From: Symbiodinium natans
Taxonomy: Eukaryota; Sar; Dinophyceae; Suessiales; Symbiodiniaceae
DNA length: 64,000 nt
Assembly (NCBI GenBank): GCA_905221605.1
Contig: CAJNDS010002508.1
Coordinates: 1-64,000, forward strand
Reading direction: 5' to 3'
Shown here: in pieces, positions 1 through 11,915 of the stretch
Position numbering within the stretch: position 1 is the first letter of the stretch
Layout of the letters: every line of letters begins with the position of its first letter
Made by a program: the position numbers and the translations under genes
The notes under the pieces: model-generated
Database searches by the model: none
Told to the model about the DNA's origin: nothing
Seen by the model: only the letters and a program-made list of their open reading frames with translations

Positions 1-1312
1 TAAAATTATTAAAATTATTAAAATTATTAATTTCTGCCCTGAGAGGCTCCCCGAAAATTAAAATTATCAAAATTATTAAAATTATTAAAATTATTAAAAT
101 TATTAAAATTATTAAAATTATTAATTTCTGCCCTGAGAGGCTCCCGGAAAATTAAAATTATTAAAATTATTAAAATTATTAAAATTATTAAAACTATTAA
201 AATTATTAAAAATATTAATTTCTGCCCTGGGAGGCTCCCGGAAAATTAAAATTATTAAAATTATTAAAATTATTAAAATTATTAAAATTATTAAAATTAT
301 TAATTTCTGCCCTGAGAGACCCCCGGAAAATTAAAATTATTAAAATTATTGAAATTGTTGAAATTATTAAAATTATTAAAATTTTAATTATTAATGGTTT
401 CATAATTTCAATAATTGTAACAATTTTAATAATTTTTAATAATTTTAATAATTTTAATAATTTTAATATTTTTACTGATTTAAATTTTCCGGGAGCCTCT
501 CAGGGCAGAAAATAACAATTTTAATATTTTTAATAATTTTAATAATTTTAATAATTTTAATAATTTCAATTTTCCGGGAGCCTCTCAGGGCAGAAATTAA
601 TAATTTTAATAATTTTAATAATTTTAAAAATTTTAATTTTCGGGGAGCCTCTCAGGGCAGAAATTAATATTTTTAATAATTTTAATAATTTTTAATAATT
701 TTAATAATTTTTAATGATTTTAATAATTTTAATTTTCCGGGAGCCTCTCAGGGCAGAAATTAATAATTTTAATAATTTTAATAATTTTAATAATTTTAAT
801 AATGTTAATTTTCCGGGAGCCTCTCAGGGCAGAAATTAATAATTGTAATAATTTTAATAATTTTAATAATTTTAATATTTTTTCTAATTTTAATTTTCAG
901 GGAGCCTCTCAGGGCAGAAAATAATAATTTTAATAATTTTAAGAATTTTAATAATTTTAATAATTTTAATAATTTTAATAATTTTAACAATTTTAATAAT
1001 TTTAATAACTTTAATAATTTTAAGAATTTTAATAATTTTAATTTTCCGGGAGCCTCTCATGGCAGAAATTAATAATTTTAATAATTTTAATAATTTTAAT
1101 AATTTTAATAATTTTAATTTTCCGGGAGCCTCTCAGGGCAGAAATTAATAATTTTAATAATTTTATTAATTTTAATAATTTTAATAATTTAATAATTTTA
1201 ATAATTTTAATAATTTTAATTTTCCGGGAGCCTCTCAGGGCAGAAATTAATAATTTTAATAATTTTAATAATTTTAATAATTTTAATAATTTTAATAATT
1301 TTAATAATTTTA
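1..1312. repeat. AT-rich minisatellite with GC-rich spacers, inverted near 400
   Basis: Runs of a 9-base unit (ATTAAAATT and relatives) alternate with about 13 copies of a 25-base GC-rich spacer containing CTGCCCTGAGAGGCTCCCGG. From 1 to about 390 the spacer reads in this direction. From about 485 to 1250 it reads as its reverse complement (CCGGGAGCCTCTCAGGGCAG), so the block is a large imperfect palindrome. Short open frames here are low-complexity N/F/I/K and are not genes. Confidence 0.9.
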
Positions 1313-1547
1313 AATGTACTTTTTTAGCTTAGAATCAGTAAAAACTGAAAATTTGCTCAAAGAATCCTACAACATAGTAAAAAATCGCAAAAATTGACCA
1401 ATTTGGGGGCCCGTGTAGTATAAAATCAAATAAAAAACGGTACGTGAGAATGCCTTCAGATGCAGGAGAAAAGAGTACCCAGAAACCGCGGTATCATCTC
1501 CAAAAAATGACAAAAACACACCGTACTCTCCTACGCGATCCTACGCG
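1313..1547. other. Unassigned AT-rich spacer
   Basis: This is unique sequence between the AT minisatellite and the pyrimidine-rich array. I see no gene, repeat or regulatory signal in it. Confidence 0.5.
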
Positions 1548-3796
1548 CTATCCTGCATTCCTTCCTCTTTGTCTTTGGTTCGGAAAAGAAAGGAACGGCT
1601 ACCAGCCTCCCTCCCGACTTACATCTTTACATTCTCTTGTTTCGTCCTGCTCACCCGGAAAGAAGGTCTGCCTCCAGTCTTTCCTCGCCTCCCTGCTCAC
1701 TATTATGAGTTCCTTTCTCTTCTCTTCTGTTGCTTACATTCTTCTCAAAAGTGTGAAAGGTGCGGGGGACATCCCTTTCACTTTGTCTCTTCTGGGGAAA
1801 TTCCCAATTGCAGGAGGCTCTCTCTCCTTGTCTTTGTTCTGTGTTCATATAGGGAATGAAGATAGAAGATGAATAAATAAAACAGAATCAAGTCTATAAT
1901 GTCCTCTATCCGTGTCTCTTGTGATTTCTTCAATTCCTATCTCTGCAGATTCTTCAAAATGGAAGGCGGACTTCTTCCTCCAACCAAAAGCGACCTTCTC
2001 AAAAAGAAGACAAGAGACGAACATCAATCACCGGAACCTGACTCCTAATCTCCTGTGTTTCCTTGCCTCTTTCCTCGCTATTCTCTCTTCCTTTCTTCTC
2101 TCCCGGTGCTTACATTCCCATCAACATGAAAATTGAGGGGGCAGCGCATCCCTTTCCTTTCCCCATCAAAGAAAGGCTGCCTTCCTATCCGCGTATGTTC
2201 TTCCCTCTTCCTTCCGAAAAGACTATAAGAGGTAGGGGTAAACAGAATGAAAGAGGAGTCTCCTGTTGCTTTCCGACTACCTTCTCACCACAAAAAGGAA
2301 CCTTCCCACTCTTCCCTACTTTCTTTCTTTTATCTTTTTGCACTTTACGTTTCCCGCTGAGAAAATGAGACGTTTCCCACTGAGAAAATGAGACAATGAT
2401 GACAATAAGGAAAAAAGATCACCTGCCTGTATTTTCAGACCTGTCCGCTGCATCTTTTCCCTTTACATCGCAGATTGAAGGAAAGCAAAAAAAGGGAAGA
2501 ATCCCTTTCCCTACCTTTCCCAGTACATTCCTTGTGCTTTCCATGTTCTTTGGAATTGCTTTGTTCTTCAGCAAGGAAAAGCGCAACTTCCCTCTCAATT
2601 TCATGTTTCCATTTCTCCGATGTCTTTTTCATTCAAGAAGCAAGCGGAGGGGCTGCCTCCTGTGTTTCCTTGCCTCTTTCCTCGCTATTCTCTTTTCCTT
2701 TCTCTTCTCTCTTGGTGCTTACATTCTTATGAAAAACGTGAAAGTTGTGGGGGCATCCCTTTCGCTTTCTCTCTTCTGGGGAAATTCCCAATTGCAGGGG
2801 GCTCTCTCTCCTTGTCTGTCTTCTTTTCTCATACATAGGGAAAGGAGAAAGAAGATGAAGAACTAGGAAAGAATCATTTCCACACATTCCTCTATTCCTA
2901 CTGTCCGGAGATTGGCAAGCTTTCGGAAGCTCTGGTCTCTAGTCACGCCTGACCAAAGTCAACTTCCCGTGCGTGAGGGCCATATGTGAGGGGCCAGGAG
3001 GGGGGCAGAAAGTCCGGAATATGGTAGTGTTTCGAGTTTCAAATTCGTTTCCATAGTTTCAAATTAGTCTCAAGTCAGTTTCAAACTAGTTTCAAAATCC
3101 AGTTGAAATATCGCTGTTAAGGAGGAGCTGCAATTTCTGTCCGCGCTTGTTGAAAACCAGAACCTCTAGAGATTCCTGCATTTTTTGCAATTGCGCGTAG
3201 AAAAACGCAGTTTCCCCTTAACAACGAATTCGCAACTGGATTTTGAAACTGTTTTGCAACTAGTCTGAAACTACAGAAACGAATTTGAAACTTGAAGAAC
3301 GCAGCATTTCTGCTCCCTGGCGCTTGGCCACGCCCAAGCAAGAGGAGGCTAGAAGCCGCGGCTCGCGAAACCAGCAACAACTCTTGCCAAGGCAGCCACG
3401 CAATCACAAGTCAGTAAATTATCTTGTCTGAGACTGTGTCTCTTCTGAGTTGTTCTATTCCTTTCTCTGCATCCTTTCTTCTTCTCACTTGTCCTTTCAC
3501 TTTTCTTTTGTCTCTTCTCACTCCAACCAAAAGGGAAATCGCAAGGGAGTCATATAGGGAAAGGAGACAACGTGAAGAAATAAGAAAGAATCATTTCCAT
3601 ATTGTCCCCTATTCCTGTCTCTAAATCTGCAGATTTTTCAGAATGGAAGGAGGGCTTCTTTCTCCCTCTCACTTTTCCTTTCGCTTTTCTTTATATTTTC
3701 TCACTCCAACCAAGCAGACAAGGGAGAGGGGTGAGAGATAGAACGCCCTTTACCTTCTCAAAACATAGAGAGGTGACGAAAATCAATCACGGAAAC
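1548..3796. repeat. Macrosatellite unit, copy 1 (about 2.25 kb)
   Basis: This is the first of three near-identical tandem units. Landmarks recur with a period close to 2246: CTATCCTGC at 1548, 3797 and 6041, and CCGGAGATTGGCAAGC near 2904, 5150 and 7396. The plus strand is very C/T-rich. The unit is itself built from older sub-repeats of about 0.5-0.6 kb, recognisable by TTGCCTCTTTCCTCGCTATT and CTTCTGGGGAAATTCCCAAT. Open frames of 100-160 codons occur but are pyrimidine-driven (S/F/L/P). Confidence 0.9.
3032..3296. mobile_element. Foldback element inside macrosatellite copy 1
   Basis: The left arm (GAGTTTCAAATTCGTTTC..., continuing through TTTCAAAATCCAGTTG to TGTTAAGG) is matched in inverse orientation by the right arm (CCTTAACAACG...CAACTGGATTTTGAAAC...GAAACGAATTTGAAACTTG). 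The arms are 80-100 bp and contain internal GTTTCAAACTAG-like sub-repeats. The spacer contains TCTAGAGATTCCTGC. It resembles a foldback MITE later amplified with the satellite unit. Confidence 0.75.
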
Positions 3797-6040
3797 CTAT
3801 CCTGCCTTCCTTCCTCTTTGTCTTTGGTTCGGAAAAGAAAGGAACGGCTACCAGCCTCCCTCCCGACTTACATCTTACATTCTCTTGTTTCGTCCTGCTC
3901 AACCGGAAAGAAGGTCTGCCTCCAGTCTTTCCTCGCCTCCCTGCTCACTATTATGAGTTCCTTTCTCTTCTCTTCTGTTGCTTACATTCTTCTCAAAAGT
4001 GTGAAAGGTGCGGGGGACATCCCTTTCACTTTGTCTCTTCTGGGGAAATTCCCAATTGCAGGAGGCTCTCTCTCCTTGTCTTTGTTCTGTGTTCATATAG
4101 GGAATGAAGATAGAAGATGAATAAATAAAACAGAATCAAGTCTATAATGTCCTCTATCCGTGTCTCTTGTGATTTCTTCAATTCCTATCTCTGCAGATTC
4201 TTCAAAATGGAAGGCGGACTTCTTCCTCCAACCAAAAGCGACCTTCAAAAAGAAGACAAGAGACGAACATCAATCACCGGAACCTGACTCCTAATCTCCT
4301 GTGTTTCCTTGCCTCTTTCCTCGCTATTCTCTCTTCCTTTCTTCTCTCCCGGTGCTTACATTCCCATCAACATGAAAATTGAGGGGGCAGCGCATCCCTT
4401 TCCTTTCCCCATCAAAGAAAGGCTGCCTTCCTATCCGCGTATGTTCTTCCCTCTTCCTTCCGAAAAGACTATAAGAGGTAGGGGTAAACAGAATGAAAGA
4501 GGAGTCTCCTGTTGCTTTCCGACTACCTTCTCACCACAAAAAGGAACCTTCCCACTCTTCCCTACTTTCTTTCTTTTATCTTTTTGCACTTTACGTTTCC
4601 CGCTGAGAAAATGAGACGTTTCCCACTGAGAAAATGAGACAATGATGACAATAAGGAAAAAAGATCACCTGCCTGTATTTTCAGACCTGTCCGCTGCATC
4701 TTTTCCCTTTACATCGCAGATTGAAGGAAAGCAAAAAAAGGGAAGAATCCCTTTCCCTACCTTTCCCAGTTCATTCCTTGTGCTTTCCATGTTCTTTGGA
4801 ATTGCTTTGTTCTTCAGCAAGGAAAAGCGCAACTTCCCTCTCAATTTCATGTTTCCATTTCTCCGATGTCTTTTTCATTCAAGAAGCAAGCGGAGGGGCT
4901 GCCTCCTGTGTTTCCTTGCCTCTTTCCTCGCTATTATCTTTTCCTTTCTCTTCTCTCTTGGTGCTTACATTCTTATGAAAAACGTGAAAGTTGTGGGGGC
5001 ATCCCTTTCGCTTTCTCTCTTCTGGGGAAATTCCCAATTGCAGGGGGCTCTCTCTCCTTGTCTGTCTTCTTTTCTCATACATAGGGAAAGGAGAAAGAAG
5101 ATGAAGAACTAGGAAAGAATCATTTCCACACATTCCTCTATTCCTACTGTCCGGAGATTGGCAAGCTTTCGGAAGCTCTGGTCTCTAGTCACGCCTGACC
5201 AAAGTCAACTTCCCGTGCGTGAGGGCCATATGTGAGGGGCCAGGAGGGGGGCAGAAAGTCCGGAATATGGTAGTGTTTCGAGTTTCAAAATCGTTTCCAT
5301 AGTTTCAAATTAGTCTCAAGTCAGTTTCAAACTAGTTTCAAAATCCAGTTGAAATATCGCTGTTAAGGAGGAGCTGCAATTTCTGTCCGCGCTTGTTGAA
5401 AACCAGAACCTCTAGAGATTCCTGCATTTTTTGCAATTGCGCGTAGAAAAACGCAGTTTCCCCTTAACAACGAATTCGCAACTGGATTTTGAAACTGTTT
5501 TGCAACTAGTCTGAAACTACAGAAACGAATTTGAAACTTGAAGAACGCAGCATTTCTGCTCCCTGGCGCTTGGCCACGCCCAAGCAAGAGGAGGCTAGAA
5601 GCCGCGGCTCGCGAAACCAGCAACAACTCTTGCCAAGGCAGCCACGCAATCACAAGTCAGTAAATTATCTTGTCTGAGACTGTGTCTCTTCTGAGTTGTT
5701 CTATTCCTTTCTCTGCATCCTTTCTTCTTCTCACTTGTCCTTTCACTTTTCTTTTGTCTCTTCTCACTCCAACCAAAAGGGAAATCGCAAGGGAGTCATA
5801 TAGGAAAGGAGACAACGTGAAGAAATAAGAAAGAATCATTTCCATATTGTCCCCTATTCCTGTCTCTAAATCTGCAGATTTTTCAGAATGGAAGGAGGGC
5901 TTCTTTCTCCCTCTCACTTTTCCTTTCGCTTTTTTTATATTTTCTCACTCCAACCAAGAAGACAAGGGAGAGGGGTGAGAGATAGAACGCCCTTTACCTT
6001 CTCAAAACATAGAGAGGTGACGAAAATCAATCACGGAAAC
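3797..6040. repeat. Macrosatellite unit, copy 2
   Basis: This is a tandem copy of the 1548-3796 unit with only scattered substitutions and small indels. Copies 1 and 2 share a deletion relative to copy 3 in the GCTCGCGAAAC region (copy 3 keeps about 50 extra bases near 7856-7910). That suggests copies 1 and 2 are the most recent duplicates. Confidence 0.9.
5278..5542. mobile_element. Foldback element inside macrosatellite copy 2
   Basis: This has the same inverted-arm structure and the same position within the unit as 3032-3296, so it was copied along with the satellite. Confidence 0.75.
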
Positions 6041-8325
6041 CTATCCTGCCTTCCTTCCTCTTTGTCTTTGGTTCGGAAAAGAAAGGAACGGCTACCAGCC
6101 TCCCTCCCGACTTACATCTTACATTCTCTTGTTTCGTCCTGCTCAACCGGAAAGAAGGTCTGCCTCCAGTCTTTCCTCGCCTCCCTGCTCACTATTATGA
6201 GTTCCTTTCTCTTCTCTTCTGTTGCTTACATTCTTCTCAAAAGTGTGAAAGGTGCGGGGGACATCCCTTTCACTTTGTCTCTTCTGGGGAAATTCCCAAT
6301 TGCAGGAGGCTCTCTCTCCTTGTCTTTGTTCTGTGTTCATATAGGGAAAGAAGAAAGAAGATGAATGAATAAGAAAGAATCATGTCTATAATGTCCTCTA
6401 TCCGTGTCTCTTGTGATTTCTTCAATTCCTATCTCTGCAGATTCTTCAAAATGGAAGGCGGACTTCTTCCTCCAACCAAAAGCGACCTTCTCAAAAAGAA
6501 GACAAGAGACGAACATCAATCACCGGAACCTGACTCCTAATCTCATGTGTTTCCTTGCCTCTTTCCTCGCTATTCTCTCTTCCTTTCTTCTCTCCCGGTG
6601 CTTACATTCCCATCAACATGAAAATTGAGGGGGCAGTGCATCCCTTTCCTTTTCCCCATCAAAGAAAGGCTGCCTTCCTATCCGCGTATGTTCTTCCCTC
6701 TTGCTTCCCAAAAAGACTATAAGAGGTAGGGATAAACAGAATGAAAGAGGAGTCTCCTGTTGCTTTCCGACTACCTTCTCACCACAAAAAGGAACCTTCC
6801 AACTCTTCCCTACTTTCTTTCTTTTATCTTTTTGCACTTTACGTTTCCCGCTGAGAAAATGAGACGTTTCCCACTGAGAAAAAGAGACAATGATGACAAT
6901 AAGGAAAAAAGATCACCTGCCTGTATTTTCAGACCTGTCCGCTGCATCTTTTCCCTTTACATCGCAGATTGAAGGAAAGCAAAAAAGTCAGAGGGAAGAA
7001 TCCCTTTCCCTACCTTTCCCAGTACATTCCTTGTGCTTTCCATGTTCTTTGGAATTGCTTTGTTCTTCAGCAAGGAAAAGCGCAACTTCCCTCTCAATTT
7101 CATGTTTCCATTTCTCCGATGTCTTTTTCATTCAAGAAGCAAGCGGAGGGGCTGCCTCCTGTGTTTCCTTGCCTCTTTCCTCGCTATTCTCTTTTCCTTT
7201 CTCTTCTCTTTTGGTGCTTACATTCTTCTCAAAAACGTGAAAGTTGCGGGGGCATCCCTTTCGCTTTCTCTTCTGGGGAAATTCCTAATTGCAGGGGGCT
7301 CTCTCCTTGTCTGTCTTCTTTTCTCATACATAGGGAAAGGAGAAAGAAGATGAAGAACTAGGAAAGAATCATTTCCACACATTCCTCTATTCCTACTGTC
7401 CGGAGATTGGCAAGCTTTCGGAAGCTCTGGTCTCTAGTCACGCCTGACCAAAGTCAACTTCCCGTGCGTGAGGGCCATATGTGAGGGGCCAGGAGGGGGG
7501 CAGAAAGTCCGGAATATGGTAGTGTTTCGAGTTTCAAAATCGTTTCCATAGTTTCAAATTAGTCTCAAGTCAGTTTCAAACTAGTTTCAAAATCCAGTTG
7601 AAATATCGCTGTTAAGGAGGAGCTGCAATTTCTGTCCGCGCTTGTTGAAAACCAGAACTTCTGCATGTTTTGCAATTGCGCGTAGAAAAACGCAGTTTCC
7701 CCTTAACAACGATTTTGCAACTGGATTTTGAAACTATTTTGCAACTAGTCTGAAACTACAGAAACGAATTTGAAACTTGAAAAACGCAGCATTTCTGCTC
7801 CCTGGCGCTTGGCCACGCCCAAGCAAGAGGAGGCCAGAAGCTGCGGCTCGCGAAACACGCCTGGATCGAAAAGTGCACCTCCGACTTTCTTCCCAAAAGC
7901 CATTCCAGCAACAACTCTTGCCAAGGCAGCCACGCAATCACAAGTCAGCAAATTATCTTGTCTGAGACTGTGTCTCTTCTGAGTTTTTCTATTCCTATCT
8001 CTGCGTCCTTTCTCCTTCTCACTTTTCCTTTCACTTTTCTTTTGTCTCTTCTCACTCCAACCAAAAGGGAAATCGCAAGGGAGTCATATAGGGAAAGGAG
8101 ACAACGTGAAGAAATAAGAAAGAATCATTTCCATATTGTCCCCTATTCCTGTCTCTAAATCTGTAGATTTTTCAGAATGGAAGGGCTTCTTTCTCCCTCT
8201 CACTTTTCCTTTCGCTTTTCTTTATATTTTCTCACTCCAACCAAAAAGACAAGGGAGAGAGGTGGGAGATATAAAGCCCTTTACCTTCCCAAAACAGAGA
8301 AAAGTGACGAGAATCAATCAGGGAA
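6041..8325. repeat. Macrosatellite unit, copy 3
   Basis: This third tandem copy is the most diverged. A small insertion near 6988 shifts the frame of the 156-codon reading frame seen in the other two units, and other indels occur near 7660 and 7860. The lack of frame conservation argues against a coding role for the unit. Confidence 0.88.
7527..7780. mobile_element. Foldback element inside macrosatellite copy 3
   Basis: This is a homologous foldback with a shorter spacer: the TCTAGAGATTCC segment present in the other two copies is missing. Arms are intact, from GAGTTTCAAAATCGTTTC on the left to GAAACGAATTTGAAACTTG on the right. Confidence 0.72.
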
Positions 8326-8880
8326 ACCTGGCTCCTAATCTCCTCGGTTTCCGCTCTTTCCTCGTTATTCTCTCTTCCTTTCTTCTCTGCTGGCGCTTGC
8401 ATTCTTATCAAAATATGAAAGTTGCGGGGGCATCCCTTTCACTTTCTCCCTTCTACGGGCACTTCACTCCTTTTTTCCCACTATCTTCTTCGATCTTCCT
8501 TCCGAAAAAATTCGAAAAGGAAGCGATAGACCAGGGTGAAGGAGCAGTTTCCATCTTCGTTCCCGGCACCTTCTTATTCGTTCTTCTCTCTTATTATCTC
8601 TTTGTTTCTTTTCTTCCGCCCAAAACAGGAATTGCCGCAGGGCTCTCTCTCCTAATCTTTCTTCTTTACTCATATGGGAATGATAAAGAAGAAGAAATGA
8701 GAAAGAATCATGAGCTCTTCTTTTCGTATCTCTTCAGCATTTTCAGCATGGAAGGCGGGCCAGAGGCGAGAGAGTGCAAAGGGAAGAGACGCGAGAGATC
8801 AATGGGGACAAGCGAAGGGACGTGCGGGGAAAGGAGGGACAGCCCGGTCGAGACAAGCTCCCGAGAACCTGCGTGCAGGC
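8326..8880. repeat. Diverged partial macrosatellite segment
   Basis: Sub-repeat landmarks continue in the same orientation (CTCCTAATCTCCTCGG, TTCCTCGTTATTCTCTCTTC) but the unit order breaks down. This is the worn distal edge of the array. Confidence 0.7.
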
Positions 8881-9680
8881 AGGTGATCTTTCTTCACTTA
8901 TCTTCATCATTGTCTCATTTTCTTAGTGGGAAACGTAGAATGCAAACAAGATAAAAGAAAGTCAAGGGAAGAAAGAGAAGGGTTCCTTTTTGTGGTGAGA
9001 AGGTAGTCGGAAAGCAAAAGGAGACTCCTCTTTCATTCTGTTTATCCCTGCCTCTTATAGTCTTTTTCGGAAGGAAGAGAAAAGAAAATATGCGGATAGG
9101 AAGGGAGCCTTTCTTCGATGGGAAAAGTGAAAGAAATGCCCCCGCACCTGTCACACAAAGCAACAGAAGAGAAAAGAAAGGAAGTTATAACAGTGCAGAA
9201 GGAGGCGAGGAAACACTAGAGGCCGCCCTTCTTCTGTCCGTTTGAGCGTGACGAAACAAAAGAAATGGAAAGATGAAAGTCGGGAGGGGGGCTGGTAGCT
9301 GTTCCTTTCTTTTCCGAACCAGGATTCCAGGATAGCGAAGGAAATAGTAGGGAAAGGCCCTCTTTCTTCTTTCGTGTTTATTTATGTCTGCACTGTGCAA
9401 AGAAAAGAAGGCGGGGACAGGCCGTTTAGAAATGAAAGCAGGCGATCTTTTCATCCATTTTGGTCACCTTTCTATTTATTGAGCTGTAAGGGGCTCTCTA
9501 TCTCTCACCTCTCTCCCTTGTCTTCTCCCTTCTGCTTGGAGTGAGAAAAGAAAAGTGAAAGGAAAAGTGAGAGGGAAAATGAAGCCCTCCTTCCATTCTG
9601 AAAAATCAGCAGAGATAGGAATAGAAGAACTCCGAAGATAGGAACACAGGAACGTCTGCACATGATTCTTTCTTTTTCCT
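8881..9680. repeat. Inverted, diverged macrosatellite copy
   Basis: The sequence is purine-rich on the plus strand and matches the reverse complement of parts of the unit. TTTTTGTGGTGAGAAGGTAG at about 8984 mirrors CTACCTTCTCACCACAAAAA at about 2276, and the CATTCTGAAAAATC segment near 9593 mirrors the region around 3630. The array therefore ends in an inversion. Confidence 0.75.
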
Positions 9681-9959
9681 CCTTTTCTTTCTAGATTCTG
9701 GGTTTAGGAGTTAGAGTTTAGGAAATACGGTATAGAGTTTCTTGTGTAGGGTTTTAGAGTGTACGAATTTGTGGTCAGGGTTCCGGGCTTAGGGTCTGAG
9801 ATTGCAAGAGCCAAAACATTTATCAGTCCGAAATGAGTTGTCTAAGTGCGCATATGCGTGAGAAGTAGCTGGGTTGTCTTGGATATGCTAAAATTGATTA
9901 ATAATCCCAGGCGGTAGCTTCTAAATAGACCCTATTTTGCTCAGCCACGGTAGCTGGCT
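9681..9959. other. Junction between satellite block and telomere-repeat block
   Basis: This is a short transition with no gene visible. GGTTTAGGAGTTAGAGTTTAGG near 9700 (over 20 bases in part) is degenerate telomere-like sequence, and well-formed CCCTAAA starts at about 9966. Confidence 0.5.
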
Positions 9960-10979
9960 TTACCTAAACCCTAAACCCTATAACCCTAAACCCTAAAACC
10001 CTAAACCCTAAACCCTAAACCCTAAACCTCCTCGAACCCTGGAAGAGGAAGACCCTGGGCGGCTGTTCTTCTTCCGTCGCCTTCTCGTCTGAGCTTCTGA
10101 GACCCCCAGCCCAAGCCCAGGAAACGGGAGGTTCAAGGTCTCTTCGGGATTTAGGGGCAAAGGTTTTTTTGGGTTTAGGGCTTAGGGCTTAGGGTTTAGG
10201 GTTTAGGGTTTAGGGTCTAAGGCTTATAGGGCTTAGGCTTTAGGTCTTAGGGGTTTAGGGCTTAGGGTGGAAGGCTGCTAGGGCGTGCAGCTCAATGGGC
10301 AGGCGTTTGCAGGGCTTTCAGAGCTTGAGGGTGTTAGGGTGCCCCCTGGCGGGAGTTGTGAAACTTTGGGGGCTTGCCTTGGGGACCAAAGGAACCGCAA
10401 AATTGGGGTCCTGATAGTATCCTATCTACGATCATCCTATTGAGGTATAGGACCCATTAAACCCTAAACCCTAAACCCTAAACCCTAAACCCTAAACCCT
10501 AAACCCTAAACCCTAAACCCTAAACCCTAAACCCTAAACCCTAGACCCTGCTATGGTTCGTTCGGTCCGCCAGGTGGGGGCTTATCGGGTCTGGGTTTCG
10601 GGGGCTAGACGTGTAGGGTCTAGCCCTAAACCCTAAACTCTGATCCAAAAAAACCCAAACCCTTAGGTTAGGAGTTTCCTGCCAGCTCCGGGCTTGTTTC
10701 AACAAGCGTTACACGAGATGCTGACCCTGCAGGAGGAATACAAGGCCCGAAGCCCCTAAACCTTAAACCCTAAACCCTAACCCTAAACCCTAAACCCTAA
10801 ACCCTAAACCCTAAACCCTAAACCCTAAACCCTAAACCCAAACCCTAAACCCTAAACCCTAAACCCACTGCGTAGTCGAGATCAGATGAAGGGCCAGGGC
10901 TTCCCTAGACCCAAGAGAAGCCCAGGAATAATAAGGGCGCCCTTTTGGATTTTACAGAGGCTTGTATAAGGGAACAACT

Positions 10980-11077
10980 AAACTCTAACAAGAAGATAGA
11001 AAAAGAGTATAAAACTCTAACAAGAAGATAAGAAAAAGAGTATAAAACTCTAACAAAAAGATATAAAAAGAGTATAA
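10980..11077. repeat. Three-copy tandem repeat of about 33 bp
   Basis: AACTCTAACAAGAAGATA followed by GAAAAAGAGTATAA is repeated three times. It sits inside a short-element remnant of the family seen at 56977 and 60986 (GTATAAGGGAACAA before it, GGGGCCTACTCTAAGTCCTA after it). Confidence 0.7.
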
Positions 11078-11170
11078 GGGGCCTACTCTAAGTCCTAGCT
11101 CCTGTTACATCCTCTTCTCTCCTGTTGCCTCGGCTTGGAGTGGAGGGCCCCTCTGCAGACTGCTCCCTCC

Positions 11171-11655
11171 ATGGAGGAGGAGTTCCGAGAGGGATGCCTA
11201 AAGCAACTGAAAGCGGCCTCCTACGAGAAGGTCCTTCTTGTGCCTTCGACCCAGGGTGTGGGTGGCTTGAAGGAAGTGGGTTCCGAGGTCCTACGGGTAA
11301 GAGAAGCACTTAAGGATGCTGCGGGTAAGTGCCCCCTCCTGTCCCCCAATTCTGCTTGGGCTCAGGGTTGATAGAGGTGATTTAGGGTCTGGGTCTGTCT
11401 TCGGACTGTGGCGGACTCAAGGCAAATTAAGGCGCAAAGAGAACCTGCAAGTGGAGAGCCAGATGCACAGGCACTGCTATGTACACCACCTTCTGCGGCG
11501 CGGAAGCATCCGTCACCTCGTCGTCCACCTTGGCCTTGCTTCTCCGCGCACACCAGCTCCTCGACATGACACAGAGGAGCTATCGAGATGGGTCCCGTCT
11601 GCGCCAGAAGATGGGACATACCTCTCGCTTCGAGCTACTTGCATGCTTCATATAG
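11171..11655 (+). CDS. Possible complete two-exon small gene, product unknown
   Basis: Exon 1 (11171-11324) starts at CTCCATGG and begins MEEEFREGCLKQLKAASYEK. It ends at a consensus donor, GCGG|GTAAGT. Exon 2 can start after ATGCACAG at 11471 and keeps phase (1+2). It reads GTAMYTTFCGAEASVTSSST and continues to a TAG at 11653-11655, giving about 112 residues. The intron is only 146 bp and contains no telomeric heptamers, unlike those around it. I recognise no family. A minus-strand frame across 11490-11534 (AKVDDEVTDASAPQK) competes, so the strand is not certain. Exon 2 could also be spliced before its stop (for example GATGG|GTCC at 11591). Confidence 0.5.
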
Positions 11656-11890
11656 GCATCTGCAGCTGCTAATCCCCAAAGCCCTCGCGACGAAAGAGCT
11701 ATAAACACCACCCACACCCAGCCCGGCCGCAAGGTTACCAACGAATAGAGACCAGCAGCCCTGAAAACCCGGGACTTCGGGCCTTCAACTTATCAATCAT
11801 CTGCCCAATCAGTAGCCCGGTAAACCCAGACCCGAGACAAAGCACTGGGAACGAAAGCAGTAAGTCGCTCTAAACGCCCCACAGCCCTAC

Positions 11891-11915
11891 CCCCCCCCCC
11901 CCCCCCCCCCCCCCC
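11891..11915. repeat. Poly(C) tract
   Basis: An uninterrupted C run of about 25 bases is followed by an A-rich stretch. It is one of several long C/G homopolymers in this compartment. Confidence 0.85.

Noticed and set aside
215-990. Short frames in the AT minisatellite (NNFNNF and LLKLLK repeats)
   Set aside because: They are direct translations of the 9-base repeat, with no other coding signal.
1444-8954. Long plus-strand frames (100-270 codons) in the pyrimidine-rich units
   Set aside because: They are rich in S/F/L/P because the strand is C/T-rich. Frames shift between nearly identical copies, and several overlapping frames are equally open. I treat them as satellite artefacts.
11490-11534. 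Minus-strand exon AKVDDEVTDASAPQK
   Set aside because: It has an AG|G start and a GT donor, but the plus-strand two-exon model across the same bases is longer, phase-consistent and has consensus GTAAGT. It is kept only as an alternative.
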